64,000 nucleotides of DNA from Microvirga sp. KLBC 81 (lineage in GTDB: Bacteria > Pseudomonadota > Alphaproteobacteria > Rhizobiales > Beijerinckiaceae), in the NCBI RefSeq assembly GCF_003075415.1, contig NZ_QDAH01000028.1:1-64000 (forward strand), given 5' to 3'. The notes below the pieces were generated by a model that saw only the letters and a list, made by a program, of their open reading frames with translations, made no database searches and had not been told where the DNA came from. The translations under genes and the position numbers were made by a program. Below, in pieces: positions 9,313-19,425 of this stretch (position 1 is the first letter of the stretch; each line of letters starts with the position of its first letter).

Positions 9313-10095
9313 TTAACGGATCCGCTCGAACATGCGATCCCAGCGAATGCGCTGCGGCCATTCCCAGAACCGGAACAGGGACGCGCCTTCGTCGATGGAG
9401 AAGAAGATGATCTCCGCTCGGCCGACGAGGTTCTCGGCCGGCACCTGACCCACATTCGCTTCGTCGCGGGAGTCGGTGGAGTTGTCCCGGTTGTCGCCCA
9501 TCATGAAGTAATGACCAGGCTTCACCGTGTAGACATCCGTGTTGTCCCAATAGGCCCGATCGCCTTTCAGCTCGATCACAAAGTGGCTCGAACCGTCCGG
9601 GAAGGTTTCCTTGTAGCGCGGCACGGCAGTGGCACGACCGTATTCGTCGGTTGTCTTATAATCCTCGACACGCTCGCGCTGAACCGGCTGGCCGTTGATA
9701 TGCAAAACGCCGGCGATCACTTGAATGCGATCACCCGGCAGACCCACCACGCGCTTGATGTAGTCGGTGGAATTGTCCTTCGGCAGCTTGAACACCGCGA
9801 TGTCGCCGCGCTTCGGCTCGGAACCGAAGATGCGGCCTGAGAAGACCGGCGGGCTGAAGGGCATCGAGTGCTTCGAGTAGCCATAGGCGTATTTCGAGAC
9901 GAACAGGTAGTCGCCGATCAGCAGGGTCGGGATGAGAGAGCCCGAGGGAATATTGAAAGGCTGGAACAGGACGGTGCGGACCACCACCGCGATCAAAAGT
10001 GCTTGGATGATGACCTTGATGGTTTCCCAAAGGCCTTCTTCTTCCTTCTTCTTCACGGTGCTACCCATGGTTTGCTGCTTGGCGTTGTCGCTCAC
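9313..10095 (-). CDS. lepB: Signal peptidase I
   Basis: This encodes about 260 residues. LepB cleaves signal peptides of exported proteins at the outer face of the inner membrane. One N-terminal membrane helix (VIIQALLIAVVVRTVLF) precedes the catalytic serine in PSGSLIPTLLIGDY (Ser53) and the lysine in DYIKRVVGLPGD; the conserved GDNRDNSTDSRD motif is near residue 205. The GTG at 10093-10095 is chosen: AGG lies about 9 bases upstream, and a longer reading frame would run into the hairpin at 10155-10201. An ATG at 10066-10068 is possible. It is followed by rnc after 3 bases. Confidence 0.94.
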   Translation of the reverse strand: MSDNAKQQTMGSTVKKKEEEGLWETIKVIIQALLIAVVVRTVLFQPFNIPSGSLIPTLLIGDYLFVSKYAYGYSKHSMPFSPPVFSGRIFGSEPKRGDIAVFKLPKDNSTDYIKRVVGLPGDRIQVIAGVLHINGQPVQRERVEDYKTTDEYGRATAVPRYKETFPDGSSHFVIELKGDRAYWDNTDVYTVKPGHYFMMGDNRDNSTDSRDEANVGQVPAENLVGRAEIIFFSIDEGASLFRFWEWPQRIRWDRMFERIR

Positions 10096-10154
10096 GTCGA
10101 TCGACCTATGCTTGAGGAACGTGGCGACTTGAGGCCGCCGTTGTTGTTGCAAAG

Positions 10155-10201
10155 TCGAGAGCGGTTTGCACTTCATTGCCTCAAGTGCAAACCGCTCTCG
10201 A
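10155..10201 (-). terminator. 19-bp hairpin between acpS and lepB
   Basis: The arms at 10155-10173 and 10183-10201 are exact reverse complements separated by 9 bases. No long T run follows on the minus strand (CTTTGCAACAAC). It may attenuate or process the transcript between acpS and lepB, or be a dispersed palindromic repeat. Its place argues against the longest possible lepB start. Confidence 0.45.
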
Positions 10202-10263
10202 TGATCCGAGCAGCCGGCGCGGGATCTCAGCGCCCGCCCTTCCGCTCAGGGCCATGCTCTATC

Positions 10264-10695
10264 CTATGGCGGGACTTGCCGCAACGCGGACGCCTCGGCT
10301 ATGGGGAGGGCCTCGATGATCACAAAGGCCTGAGCCAGGGGCGGATCATCGGTCAGGGAGACATGGACGACCGGCTCATATCCCTCCGGCGTCATCTTCC
10401 GCAGCCGCTCAAGGGCCCCGCCGGTCAGCCGCATCGTCGGGCGGCCGCTCGGCAGATTAACCACCTCCATGTCCCGCCAGAACACACCTTGGCTTAAGCC
10501 CGTCCCGAGGGCCTTGGCGCAGGCTTCCTTGGCGGCGAAACGCCGGGCGTAGGAGGGCGCTCGCGCCGCGCGGCGGTCGCTGCGGGCCCGCTCGCCCTGC
10601 GTGTAGATGCGGTGGGTGAACCGGTCGCCGAAGCGCTCGAGGGAGCGCTCGATCCGACGGATGTCGCAGAGATCCGATCCGATGCCCAGAATCAT
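10264..10695 (-). CDS. acpS: Holo-[acyl-carrier-protein] synthase
   Basis: This 143-residue enzyme transfers 4'-phosphopantetheine from CoA to the serine of acyl carrier protein, activating it for fatty acid synthesis. The N-terminus [20 protein letters not shown] (3-22) holds the metal-binding aspartate, and [15 protein letters not shown] (about 51-65) holds the catalytic Glu-Lys region. Length is typical for AcpS. The start ATG overlaps the pdxJ stop in ATGA (10692-10695), so the two are translationally coupled, a classic alphaproteobacterial pairing. Confidence 0.95.
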   Translation of the reverse strand: MILGIGSDLCDIRRIERSLERFGDRFTHRIYTQGERARSDRRAARAPSYARRFAAKEACAKALGTGLSQGVFWRDMEVVNLPSGRPTMRLTGGALERLRKMTPEGYEPVVHVSLTDDPPLAQAFVIIEALPIAEASALRQVPP

Positions 10696-11450
10696 GGGGC
10701 CACCTGAGCCCTTCCCTCGTCCATGGCGGCCCGCATGGCCCGCACGGCCTCGTCGAGCCCCATGAAGATGGCGTCGCCAATCAGAGCATGGCCGATATTC
10801 AGCTCCACGATCTGCGGAATGGCCGCGACAGGGCGAACCGAGTCGAGGGCAAGCCCATGACCGGCATGGATCTCCAGGCCGATCCCCGCCCCATGGGCGG
10901 CGGCGCGGCGCAGGCGCTCCAGTTCGTGAGCGACCTTGGCCTCATCGCCTGCGGCGACGGCCTCGCAATAGGTGCCGGTATGGAGCTCGACCACGGGCGC
11001 GCCCAGGTCGCAGGCGGCGTCCATGACCTCGATTTCCGGCTCGACGAACAGGGACACTCGGATACCCTGACCTTTCAGATGCTGGATCATCGGACGCAGA
11101 TGGGAAGCGCCGCCAATGATGTCGAGCCCCCCTTCCGTGGTCCGCTCCTCCCGCTTTTCCGGCACGAGGCAGCAGGCATGGGGGTGGATGCGGGTCGCGA
11201 TCTCGATCATCTCGGGCGTCGCCGCCATCTCGAAATTGAGCGGCACGAAGAGCTGGCGCTTCAGGCGCTCCATATCCAGGTCGCGGATATGCCGCCGGTC
11301 CTCCCGAAGATGGGCCGTAATCCCGTCCGCACCAGCCAGCACGGCCATATGGGCGGCCCGGATCGGGTCCGGATGAACCCCGCCCCGAGCGTTCCGGACA
11401 GTGGCAACGTGGTCGATATTGACGCCAAGGCGAAGAGGAGGTGCTTTCAT
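10692..11450 (-). CDS. pdxJ: Pyridoxine 5'-phosphate synthase
   Basis: This 252-residue enzyme condenses 1-deoxyxylulose 5-phosphate with 3-amino-2-oxopropyl phosphate to pyridoxine 5'-phosphate, the last ring-forming step of vitamin B6 synthesis. The N-terminus [19 protein letters not shown] is diagnostic; later motifs are [34 protein letters not shown] and LFVEPE, and the C-terminus contains EIHAGHGL and [15 protein letters not shown]. The ATG at 11448-11450 gives the family length. The frame stays open a further 348 bases upstream, but that part is unlike a protein and coincides with a structured stretch, so it is treated as leader. It heads the pdxJ-acpS-lepB-rnc-era unit. Confidence 0.95.
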   Translation of the reverse strand: MKAPPLRLGVNIDHVATVRNARGGVHPDPIRAAHMAVLAGADGITAHLREDRRHIRDLDMERLKRQLFVPLNFEMAATPEMIEIATRIHPHACCLVPEKREERTTEGGLDIIGGASHLRPMIQHLKGQGIRVSLFVEPEIEVMDAACDLGAPVVELHTGTYCEAVAAGDEAKVAHELERLRRAAAHGAGIGLEIHAGHGLALDSVRPVAAIPQIVELNIGHALIGDAIFMGLDEAVRAMRAAMDEGRAQVAP

Positions 11451-11539
11451 AAGCCTGTTTGTAGCAGAGAGCCGCTCATTTCCTAGGCCCTGAACCCAGG
11501 CTGAGACCCACTTAGCCCTGGATGAATGCCAAAGAGCCA

Positions 11540-11861
11540 AGCGGAAGTGTCCTCGCGGCGTGTCGGCCCGAGATTTGGCGGTCGAGGGGGCGCGAGGAGC
11601 GGTCCGGCTCGAGGTCTGAGGTGTGTGAAGAGCCAGGCGGCTCCTCGCGCACGGCTTTTTTAGGCGGACAGGCGACGCTGGCTCAGCCACTGCCGCAGGC
11701 GGACACCGCATCGCTTTCAGCGGGCGGCCTGCGACCAATCCTGAGTCCAGACGCACAGCCTGGGCCTCCCGTCGCATGGGTCTACGTTGGACCCACACAC
11801 GAGACCGCTCCCGACCCCGCAGTCACGACGCCTCGCGAGCGCGCCCCCAGCGGGTCGGGAC
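11540..11861 (-). ncRNA. Highly structured leader or independent ncRNA upstream of pdxJ
   Basis: Downstream of a near-consensus promoter the minus strand can form many local stems: an 11-bp stem 11809-11820/11850-11860 with one bulge, 11777-11782/11790-11795, 11694-11700/11727-11733, 11679-11682/11686-11689, a perfect 11-bp stem 11590-11600/11640-11650 and inside it 11630-11634/11639-11643. No T-rich terminator follows before pdxJ, so it may be the 5' leader of pdxJ. The conserved cores of SRP RNA, RNase P RNA and tmRNA were looked for and not found. The boundaries are approximate. Confidence 0.4.
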
Positions 11862-11867
11862 AAACGC

Positions 11868-11896
11868 AACATAGTTCAGCTTAGGACCAAAGTCAA
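11868..11896 (-). promoter_or_regulatory. Sigma-70 type promoter before the structured stretch and pdxJ
   Basis: On the minus strand TTGACT (11891-11896) and TATGTT (11868-11873) are 17 bases apart. The -35 box matches five of six consensus bases and the -10 box four of six. Initiation would be near 11861, just before the first strong stem. Confidence 0.6.
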
Positions 11897-11946
11897 GAAC
11901 AAAGAAAGAACATTCTCCTGCGCAATCTAGCTCTCCACCTCTACCT

Positions 11947-12036
11947 CGTCATCCCCGGGCTCGTCCCGGGGATCCATGCCTTTGGAAGCGCTGCGGGCTC
12001 AAGACGGGGATGGCCGGGACAAGCCCGGCCATGACG
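11947..12036. repeat. Dispersed 90-bp twin-hairpin repeat, copy 1
   Basis: The outer ends are CGTCAT and ATGACG. Inside are two stem-loops, ATCCCCGGG/CCCGGGGAT and ATGGCCGGG/CCCGGCCAT, each with a 5-base loop. Related copies lie at 12078, 31642, 32269, 40938, 45227 and 62726, all between genes. It looks like a non-coding REP or MITE-type family. Confidence 0.75.
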
Positions 12037-12077
12037 GAAGGGAAACGACGCCCCGACAGGAATGACGCGCTCCCTCA

Positions 12078-12185
12078 CGTCATCACCGGCCTCGTGCCGG
12101 TGATCCCGCTTTACGGAAGCGCTGCGCTTATCCGCATCGGGATGGCCGCAACAATCCCCGGAACAAGTCCAGGCCGGCCATGACG
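12078..12185. repeat. Dispersed twin-hairpin repeat, copy 2
   Basis: This has the same layout as copy 1: CGTCATCACCGG at the left end, CCGGCCATGACG at the right end, and a shared centre (GGAAGCGCTGCG). The right half is less perfect. It is 41 bases from copy 1 in the same orientation. Confidence 0.7.
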
Positions 12186-12491
12186 AGGAGGCTGGATGGA
12201 GCGAACACACGCGGAGGGCCGGAAGTGCGGACGCAGCCTCTCATCTCTCTTGCCATCCAAGGCCAAATCGACTATAGCCCCCGCTTCGCGTTCGCTCCGG
12301 CCGGGGGCTGAACGGACGGTGCGGCTTGCCGCATAGGGGTTTGGCTCCGTCGTCCCGTGTCTCCGCCTTCGACAACCGCTCGGGCCTTGCAGGCTCGAAG
12401 GGCTTGGCGCCGATCGGACGCGCGAAACCGGCCTGAACACTTCTAAATAGTCGTGCTTAGGCCTGAACCTCAAACCTGAGAAAGGCCCACT
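12186..12491 (+). other. Leader region of the rpsF operon
   Basis: This is 306 bases without a gene. It contains an 8-bp hairpin (12276-12283/12302-12309, AGCCCCCG with CGGGGGCT) and a smaller GCGGC/GCCGC hairpin near 12320-12331. No promoter close to consensus stands out. S6-S18 operons often carry an autoregulatory leader that binds the S6:S18 complex; this stretch is where it would be, but the motif was not verified by eye. Confidence 0.35.
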
Positions 12492-12887
12492 ATGCCTCTC
12501 TACGAGCACATCTTCCTGGCTCGCCAGGACGTGACGCCCCAGCAGGTCGAAGCAATGGTCGACCAGTACAAGGGCGTTATCGAGCAGAACGGCGGCAACA
12601 TCGAGAAGACCGAGATGTGGGGCGTGAAGTCCCTCGCCTACCGCATCAAGAAGAACCGCAAGGCGCATTTCACGATGTTCAACCTCAACGCTCCCGCAGC
12701 TGCGGTGGCCGAGATGGAACGTCAGATGCGCATCAACGAAGACATCCTTCGCTTCATGACCATCAAGGTCGACGAGCTCGAGACCGAGCCGTCCGTGATG
12801 ATGCAGAAGCGCGACCGTGACGAGCGCAAGGACCGCGAGCGCCGTGAGCGCGATGGCGGCTTCGAAGGCGAAGGCGAGGAGGCTTAA
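12492..12887 (+). CDS. rpsF: 30S ribosomal protein S6
   Basis: This 131-residue protein of the small-subunit platform binds 16S rRNA together with S18. The N-terminus [20 protein letters not shown] and the internal [17 protein letters not shown] (about 44-60) are typical. The C-terminus is a long charged tail of Arg, Asp, Glu and Lys (about 98-131), common in alphaproteobacterial S6. AAGG precedes the ATG. It heads rpsF-rpsR-DUF2232-rplI and stops two bases before the rpsR start. Confidence 0.97.
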   Translation: MPLYEHIFLARQDVTPQQVEAMVDQYKGVIEQNGGNIEKTEMWGVKSLAYRIKKNRKAHFTMFNLNAPAAAVAEMERQMRINEDILRFMTIKVDELETEPSVMMQKRDRDERKDRERRERDGGFEGEGEEA

Positions 12888-12889
12888 TC

Positions 12890-13150
12890 ATGGCATTTGG
12901 TGCTACTGGTGGCGCTGCTGGCGGCGGCCGTCGTCCCTTCTTCCGTCGTCGCAAGACCTGCCCGTTCTCGGGCCCGAACGCGCCGAAGATCGACTACAAG
13001 GACACGAAGCTCCTGTCCCGCTACATCTCGGAGCGCGGCAAGATCGTTCCTTCGCGCATCACGGCCGTGTCGGCCAAGAAGCAGCGTGAGCTCGCCCAGG
13101 CGATCAAGCGCGCCCGCTTCCTGGGCCTGCTGCCCTACGTGATCCGCTAA
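12890..13150 (+). CDS. rpsR: 30S ribosomal protein S18
   Basis: This 86-residue protein pairs with S6 on the 30S platform. The core shows [37 protein letters not shown] and the end [13 protein letters not shown], all diagnostic. A Gly/Ala-rich N-terminus ([14 protein letters not shown]) is usual in this group. A hairpin with a T run follows 10 bases after the stop, so part of the transcription may end here before the membrane protein gene. Confidence 0.97.
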   Translation: MAFGATGGAAGGGRRPFFRRRKTCPFSGPNAPKIDYKDTKLLSRYISERGKIVPSRITAVSAKKQRELAQAIKRARFLGLLPYVIR

Positions 13151-13159
13151 TAAGCCTTC

Positions 13160-13187
13160 AGCGGGCTGCCTCGCGCAGCCCGCTTTT
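13160..13187 (+). terminator. Rho-independent terminator after rpsR
   Basis: The 10-bp stem 13160-13169/13175-13184 has a 5-base loop and is followed by TTTT. It would partly separate rpsF-rpsR from the DUF2232 gene and rplI. Confidence 0.75.
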
Positions 13188-13276
13188 CCACTTTTCGCCC
13201 GGCGGTGAAACCCCGCCGGCTCAGTTGGGGCAAAGGGCCCCTAACCCTGCCAGCGAGCAGCGGGACAGCGAGAACC

Positions 13277-14239
13277 ATGAATTTTATCGCAACAGGCATC
13301 GGCGCGGGCCTCGTATCGGCCCTTCTGACAGTGGTGGTCGTCAAAGCGACGCCGCTTGCTGCCGTGCTGTACATGCTCGCTCCCGTCCCCGTCCTGATCG
13401 TCTCACTCGGCTGGAACCATCGTTCCGGACTCGTAGCGACGCTCGTCGGCGCGCTTGCGATTGCCGTCTTCACCGCCTCGCCCGTCAGTGCCCTCGGCTT
13501 TGCGGTCATCACCGGCCTGCCCGCCTGGTGGCTCGCCTATCTCGCCTTGCTGGGACGCCCGACGGCTGAAGGCACGATGGAATGGTACCCGGTCGGACGC
13601 CTCCTGGCCTGGGTCGCGGCTACAGCTGCTCTCACCATCGTGGCCACCGGCATCATTTCGTCCGACGGCGATTACAGCACCTTCCAGGCCAAGTCGCGCC
13701 AGATCTCGGAAGCCTTTGTCGACATGTTCTTCGAAGCCCCCGAGCAAGGCAGTCAGGAGGCTCGTGAAGCCATGATCGATGCCTTTGCCACCGCGACACC
13801 CGCGTTGTCCGCATTCGGCTTCACGACGTTCCTGGCCTTCTATCTCTGGCTCGCGGCGAAGGTCGTCTCCGTATCCAAGCGCCTGCCGCGCCCCTGGCCT
13901 CCAATGCCGGAACTCGCGATGCCGCGCTCCGCTCTGCTGGCTCCTATCCTGGCTTTCGTCCTGGTCCAGTTCAACGGCTTCATCGGCGCCCTCGGCTACG
14001 CGATCTTCGGCGCCTTCCTCATGGCTTTCACCCTGCAGGGCCTCGCCGCCATTCATGAGCGCACCCAGGGCAAGCCGGGACGCGGCTTCATTCTGGCAGG
14101 GCTCTACGTGCTGCTCTTCCTGACGCAGGGCATCATGATCGCGGCCCTGTCCCTCTTCGGCCTTGCCGACACGATTTTCGGCCTTCGCCGCCGCTTCGGC
14201 GGCAACAGGCCGAACCAACCGCCAACCCCTTCAACCTGA
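13277..14239 (+). CDS. DUF2232 family integral membrane protein
   Basis: This encodes 320 residues with about eight predicted hydrophobic helices spread over the whole length, for example IATGIGAGLVSALLTVVVV and LAPILAFVLVQFNGFIGAL. It matches the DUF2232 (YybS-like) membrane family, whose members often sit between rpsR and rplI in alphaproteobacteria, as here. The function is unknown; an energy-coupling or transport role has been proposed for relatives but nothing in the sequence shows it. The ATG at 13277 is preferred over an earlier in-frame ATG because the protein then starts directly with the first helix. Confidence 0.85.
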   Translation: MNFIATGIGAGLVSALLTVVVVKATPLAAVLYMLAPVPVLIVSLGWNHRSGLVATLVGALAIAVFTASPVSALGFAVITGLPAWWLAYLALLGRPTAEGTMEWYPVGRLLAWVAATAALTIVATGIISSDGDYSTFQAKSRQISEAFVDMFFEAPEQGSQEAREAMIDAFATATPALSAFGFTTFLAFYLWLAAKVVSVSKRLPRPWPPMPELAMPRSALLAPILAFVLVQFNGFIGALGYAIFGAFLMAFTLQGLAAIHERTQGKPGRGFILAGLYVLLFLTQGIMIAALSLFGLADTIFGLRRRFGGNRPNQPPTPST

Positions 14240-14264
14240 TCACGAACATTAAAGGAGAAAACCG

Positions 14265-14828
14265 ATGGAAGTGATCCTTCTCGAGCGCGTCGCAAAGCTC
14301 GGCCAGATGGGCGAAACCGTTAAGGTTCGCTCGGGCTATGCCCGCAACTTCCTCCTGCCGCGCGGCAAGGCTCTGCGCGCCACCGAGGCCAACAAGAAGC
14401 ATTTCGAGCAGCAGCGCGCTCAGCTCGAGACCCGCAACCTCGAGCGCCGGAAGGAAGCCGAAGCCGTTGCCGAGAAGCTGAACGGCCAGAGCTTCGTCCT
14501 CCTCCGCCAGTCCGGCGAGACGGGCGTACTCTACGGTTCGGTCTCGACCCGCGATCTTGCCGAAGTGATGACCCAGGGCGGCTTCACGGTTGATCGCAAC
14601 CAGATCGTTCTCAACGCTCCGATCAAGACCCTCGGCCTGCACACCGTGCCGGTCGCCCTCCATCCGGAGGTCGAGGTCACGGTGACGGCCAACATCGCCC
14701 GCAGCCCTGAGGAAGCTGAGCGTCAGGCTCGCGGCGAGGCGGTCACCGCCCGCGAAGAGACCAACCTCGACGACCTCGGCCTCGAAGTCGGCGCTGCTCT
14801 GGCCGATGCCGGCGACGTGGAGCTCTAA
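14265..14828 (+). CDS. rplI: 50S ribosomal protein L9
   Basis: This 187-residue large-subunit protein binds 23S rRNA at the L1 stalk base and limits frameshifting. The N-terminal domain has [20 protein letters not shown] and [16 protein letters not shown] (the L9 signature), then a long helix (about 40-75) and a C-terminal domain with [11 protein letters not shown]-terminal acidic extension is present. AAAGGAGAAAACCG gives a strong ribosome site. It is followed by a clear terminator. Confidence 0.97.
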   Translation: MEVILLERVAKLGQMGETVKVRSGYARNFLLPRGKALRATEANKKHFEQQRAQLETRNLERRKEAEAVAEKLNGQSFVLLRQSGETGVLYGSVSTRDLAEVMTQGGFTVDRNQIVLNAPIKTLGLHTVPVALHPEVEVTVTANIARSPEEAERQARGEAVTAREETNLDDLGLEVGAALADAGDVEL

Positions 14829-14881
14829 GACCTGACGCGAACCTGAGCCTTGCTCTGGTTCATGTTTTGTTCCAAAATGAG

Positions 14882-14913
14882 CGCTCTCCATCGATTCGAT
14901 GGGGAGCGTTTTT
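14882..14913 (+). terminator. Rho-independent terminator after rplI
   Basis: The 12-bp stem 14882-14893/14897-14908 has a 3-base loop and one G-T pair, followed by TTTTT (14909-14913). It ends the rpsF-rplI unit before dnaB. Confidence 0.85.
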
Positions 14914-15095
14914 CGTTGGCGTTCCGGCTTGTCCAGGAGTCAAGCGGAGGAGCCGGCGAAAAGATGCGCTTGTGAGAATCGAGGACAGCGAGGACAGCCT
15001 GCTCGAAGTGTCGCGTTGTCCCTGATCAGCAACGGTTAGGACACCAATTGCGGTCTAAGAGCCTCTAAACCTCAATCCCGATCCCGGAGCGCCAG

Positions 15096-16589
15096 ATGGC
15101 CACCGCCAATGCCCTGATCGCCCGTCTTGAAACCGCCGAGCCGCAGTTTCGTACTCCTCCCAGCAATCTCGAGGCCGAACAGGCCTTGCTGGGTGCGATC
15201 CTGGTCAACAACGACGCCTATTACCGTGTCTCCGACTTCCTCGAGCCCGAGCACTTCATCGAGGATCTGCACCGCCGCATCTATGAGGTCGCCACCAGTC
15301 TCATCAAAGCCGGCAAGGTCGCGACCCCCATCACGATGAAGACTTTCCTGGGCGACCAGGACCTGGGCGGCGTCACCGTCTCACAATATCTCGCCCGCCT
15401 TGCCGCGGAAGCGACCACGGTCATCAACGCCGAGGATTACGGCCGCACGATCTACGACCTTGCGATCCGCCGCAGCCTCATCAATATCGGCGAGGACCTC
15501 GTCAACACCGCCTTCGACGCCCCCGTCGACAGCTCACCGCGCGACCAGATCGAGGAGGCGGAGCGGCGTCTTTACTCCATTGCCGAAACGGGCCGCACCG
15601 ACGGCGGCTTCCAACGCTTTTCCGATGCGCTCACCGCCGCGATCGACATGGCGGCTGCCGCCTACAAGCGCGAAGGTGCATTGTCCGGCATCTCGACCGG
15701 GCTCATCGACCTCGACAAGTCCCTCGGCGGCCTTCAGCCCTCCGACTTGATTATCCTCGCCGGCCGACCGGCGATGGGTAAGACCTCGCTGGTAACGAAC
15801 ATCGCGTTCAACATTGCCAAGGCTTACAAAGCCGAGAAGCAGCAGGACGGTTCCCTGAAAACCGTGAACGGTGGAATCGTCGGCTTCTTCTCGCTCGAAA
15901 TGTCGGCGGAGCAGCTCGCCACCCGTATCATCGCGGAGCAATCGGGCGTTCCGTCCTACAAGATCCGCCGCGGCGATATGCGCGAGGACGATTTCTACAA
16001 GATCACCGAAGCTGCCCGCGAGATGCAGTCGATCCCCTTCTATATCGACCAGACCGGTGGCATCTCGATCGCCCAGCTCACCGCCCGCGCAAGGCGTCTC
16101 AAGCGCCAGCGCGGCCTTGACGTTCTCATTGTCGACTACCTCCAGCTCCTTTCCGGCTCCGCCAAGAAGGGCGAGAACCGCGTGCAGGAACTCACCGAAA
16201 TCACCACGGGATTGAAGGCGCTCGCCAAGGAACTCGCGGTTCCGTTGATCGCGCTTTCCCAGCTCTCCCGTCAGGTGGAAGCGCGCGACGACAAACGGCC
16301 GCAGCTCGCCGACCTTCGTGAATCGGGCTCGATTGAGCAGGACGCCGACGTGGTCATGTTCGTTTACCGCGAAGAGTATTATCTAAAGAACAAGGAGCCG
16401 AAGCCCGGCACCGAAGAATACTTCAAGTGGCAGGCGGAGATGGATCAGGTCCACGGCAAAGCCGAGGTCATCATCGGCAAGCAGCGTCACGGTCCCACAG
16501 GTACCGTGCAGCTGGCCTTCCAGGCCGACATCACCCGCTTCACCAACCTCGCAGACGAAGACAAACTTCCCGATCGGATCGGCGATTGA
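15096..16589 (+). CDS. dnaB: Replicative DNA helicase DnaB
   Basis: This 497-residue hexameric 5'-3' helicase of the replication fork interacts with primase and the clamp loader. The N-terminal domain (PPSNLEAEQALLGAIL, about 21-36) is followed by a linker and a RecA-like core with P-loop GRPAMGKTSLVTNIA (about 223-237), the Walker B-like VLIVDYLQLL and SQLSRQVEARDDKRPQLADL. The C-terminus contains the arginine finger region (KQRHGPTGTVQLAF). The ATG at 15096 follows GGAG. The terminal TGA overlaps the start codon of alr, which suggests co-transcription of dnaB-alr-radA. Confidence 0.96.
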   Translation: MATANALIARLETAEPQFRTPPSNLEAEQALLGAILVNNDAYYRVSDFLEPEHFIEDLHRRIYEVATSLIKAGKVATPITMKTFLGDQDLGGVTVSQYLARLAAEATTVINAEDYGRTIYDLAIRRSLINIGEDLVNTAFDAPVDSSPRDQIEEAERRLYSIAETGRTDGGFQRFSDALTAAIDMAAAAYKREGALSGISTGLIDLDKSLGGLQPSDLIILAGRPAMGKTSLVTNIAFNIAKAYKAEKQQDGSLKTVNGGIVGFFSLEMSAEQLATRIIAEQSGVPSYKIRRGDMREDDFYKITEAAREMQSIPFYIDQTGGISIAQLTARARRLKRQRGLDVLIVDYLQLLSGSAKKGENRVQELTEITTGLKALAKELAVPLIALSQLSRQVEARDDKRPQLADLRESGSIEQDADVVMFVYREEYYLKNKEPKPGTEEYFKWQAEMDQVHGKAEVIIGKQRHGPTGTVQLAFQADITRFTNLADEDKLPDRIGD

Positions 16590-17748
16590 CCAAGACTGAA
16601 CAGACCAGCGCCGCCAACCGCATTCCTCAGGAAACGGCCGGCGGCCTCCTTCACATCGACCTCTCGGCTCTGGCTTCCAACTGGCGCGCGTTGCGCGACA
16701 ACGCGGGCGGCGCGGAAGCCGCCGCCGTCGTCAAGGCGGACGCCTATGGCACCGGCATCGAACAGGCTGTGCCTGCCTTGGCACAGGCCGGATGCCGCAC
16801 GTTCTTCGTGGCGCATTTGAGCGAGGCAGTCCGCGTGCGCGCTGTCGCCCCCGATGCCACGATCTACGTGCTCAACGGTCTGTTCCCCGGCACTTCTCCC
16901 GTTTACGTGGAGCACAAGCTGCGCCCTGTTCTCGGCTCCTTCGAGGAGATCGAGGAATGGGCTGCCTTCTGCCGGTCGCAAGGGCAGAAGCGCGAAGCAG
17001 CCATCCATATCGATACCGGCATGAACCGCCTCGGCCTTACCGTCCCTCAAGGTCTGACGCTCAAGGATCGCCCGGAATGTAAGGATTTCGAAGTCGCGCT
17101 TCTCATGAGCCATTTCGTCAGCGCTGAAGAAAGCGCGAACCCGATCAACATCCGCCAGATCGAATCCTTCAAAGCTGTGCGCGAGATGCTTCCCGGCGTG
17201 CCCACTTCGCTCGCCAACTCCTCCGGCATCTTCCTGAAAGAGAAGCCGCATTTTGATCTCGTGCGCCCAGGTTACGCGCTCTATGGCGGCAACCCGACGC
17301 CGGATCGCGATAATCCCATGAGCGCCGTGGTCGGCCTTGAAGCGCGCATCGTGCAGCTGCGCTGGGTCGAGGAGGACGACACCGTCGGCTACAATGCGCG
17401 TTGGCTTGCGCTCGGACGCCGCCGCATCGCCACGCTCTCTGTCGGCTATGCAGATGGTTATCCGCGCTCCGCAAGCGCTCGCGGCAAGAGTGGCGAGGAG
17501 CTATTGGCCGGCATGGTTCTGGTGGCCGGGCACCCCTGCCCGTTCGCGGGCAATGTCTCCATGGATCTCATTACCGTCGATGTCACCGATGTTCCCGAGA
17601 ACGAAATCCAACGCGGTGACACCGTGACCATGATCGGCGGTTCTCTCAACCTTGATGAAGTCGGCCGTCGCGCCGGCACCATCGGTTATGAGATCCTCAC
17701 CAATCTGGGCCGGCGTTATGCGCGCAGCTATCGCGGAAAGCAGGGCTG

Positions 17749-17749
<1 letters not shown>
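16586..17749 (+). CDS. alr: Alanine racemase
   Basis: This 387-residue PLP enzyme interconverts L- and D-alanine for peptidoglycan synthesis. The PLP lysine lies in AAVVKADAYGTG (about 47-58). IDTGMNRLGL and the catalytic tyrosine region VGYNARW with SVGYADGYPR are all present, as is the C-terminal FAGNVSMDLITVDVTD. No ATG is available near the expected N-terminus. The TTG at 16586-16588, overlapping the dnaB stop as TTGA, gives the family length and is the likely start. The stop overlaps the radA start by one base. Confidence 0.92.
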
Positions 17750-19152
<1,403 letters not shown>

Positions 19153-19163
19153 AACGGACCTGT

Positions 19164-19190
19164 CCTGCGCGATCCGCCCCGTCGCGCAGG
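19164..19190 (+). other. 9-bp hairpin just after radA
   Basis: The stem CCTGCGCGA (19164-19172) pairs with TCGCGCAGG (19182-19190). No T run follows. Its loop text resembles a piece of the radA 3' coding region (about 18955-18980), so it may descend from a small local duplication. It could stop or stabilise the radA transcript. Confidence 0.4.
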
Positions 19191-19370
19191 GCAGACTAAG
19201 CTCTGATGGTCGCCGCCCTCATCAACTTGCCAGAGCCTAATCTAGCAAATAGCCTCTAGGGCACACCAGCCCTGCCGACGAACCAGGCGAAAAGTGAGAA
19301 ATCGCTTTTCCTTGAACAGTTTCGCCAACCCTGTAAGTGCCTACTTGGGATCTATTTATCGAGAGTGACC

Positions 19371-19398
19371 TTGAAAGAGTTCGATGCCACATTATAAC
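19371..19398 (+). promoter_or_regulatory. Sigma-70 type promoter of the first RTX gene
   Basis: TTGAAA (19371-19376) and TATAAC (19393-19398) are 16 bases apart, 28 bases before the start codon, in unusually AT-rich DNA. AAGGAG (19411-19416) gives a strong ribosome site for the ATG at 19426. Confidence 0.55.
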
Positions 19399-19425
19399 AT
19401 TTAAAGCTACAAGGAGCATCGCCAA

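Noticed and set aside
11451..11798. N-terminal extension of PdxJ
   Set aside because: The frame is open but unlike PdxJ; the family starts at LRLGVNIDH. The region is better explained as a structured leader.
11522..11884. Plus-strand open frame of 120 codons upstream of pdxJ
   Set aside because: No ribosome site or domain is seen, and it overlaps the stems and promoter of the opposite strand. The composition fits random GC-rich DNA.
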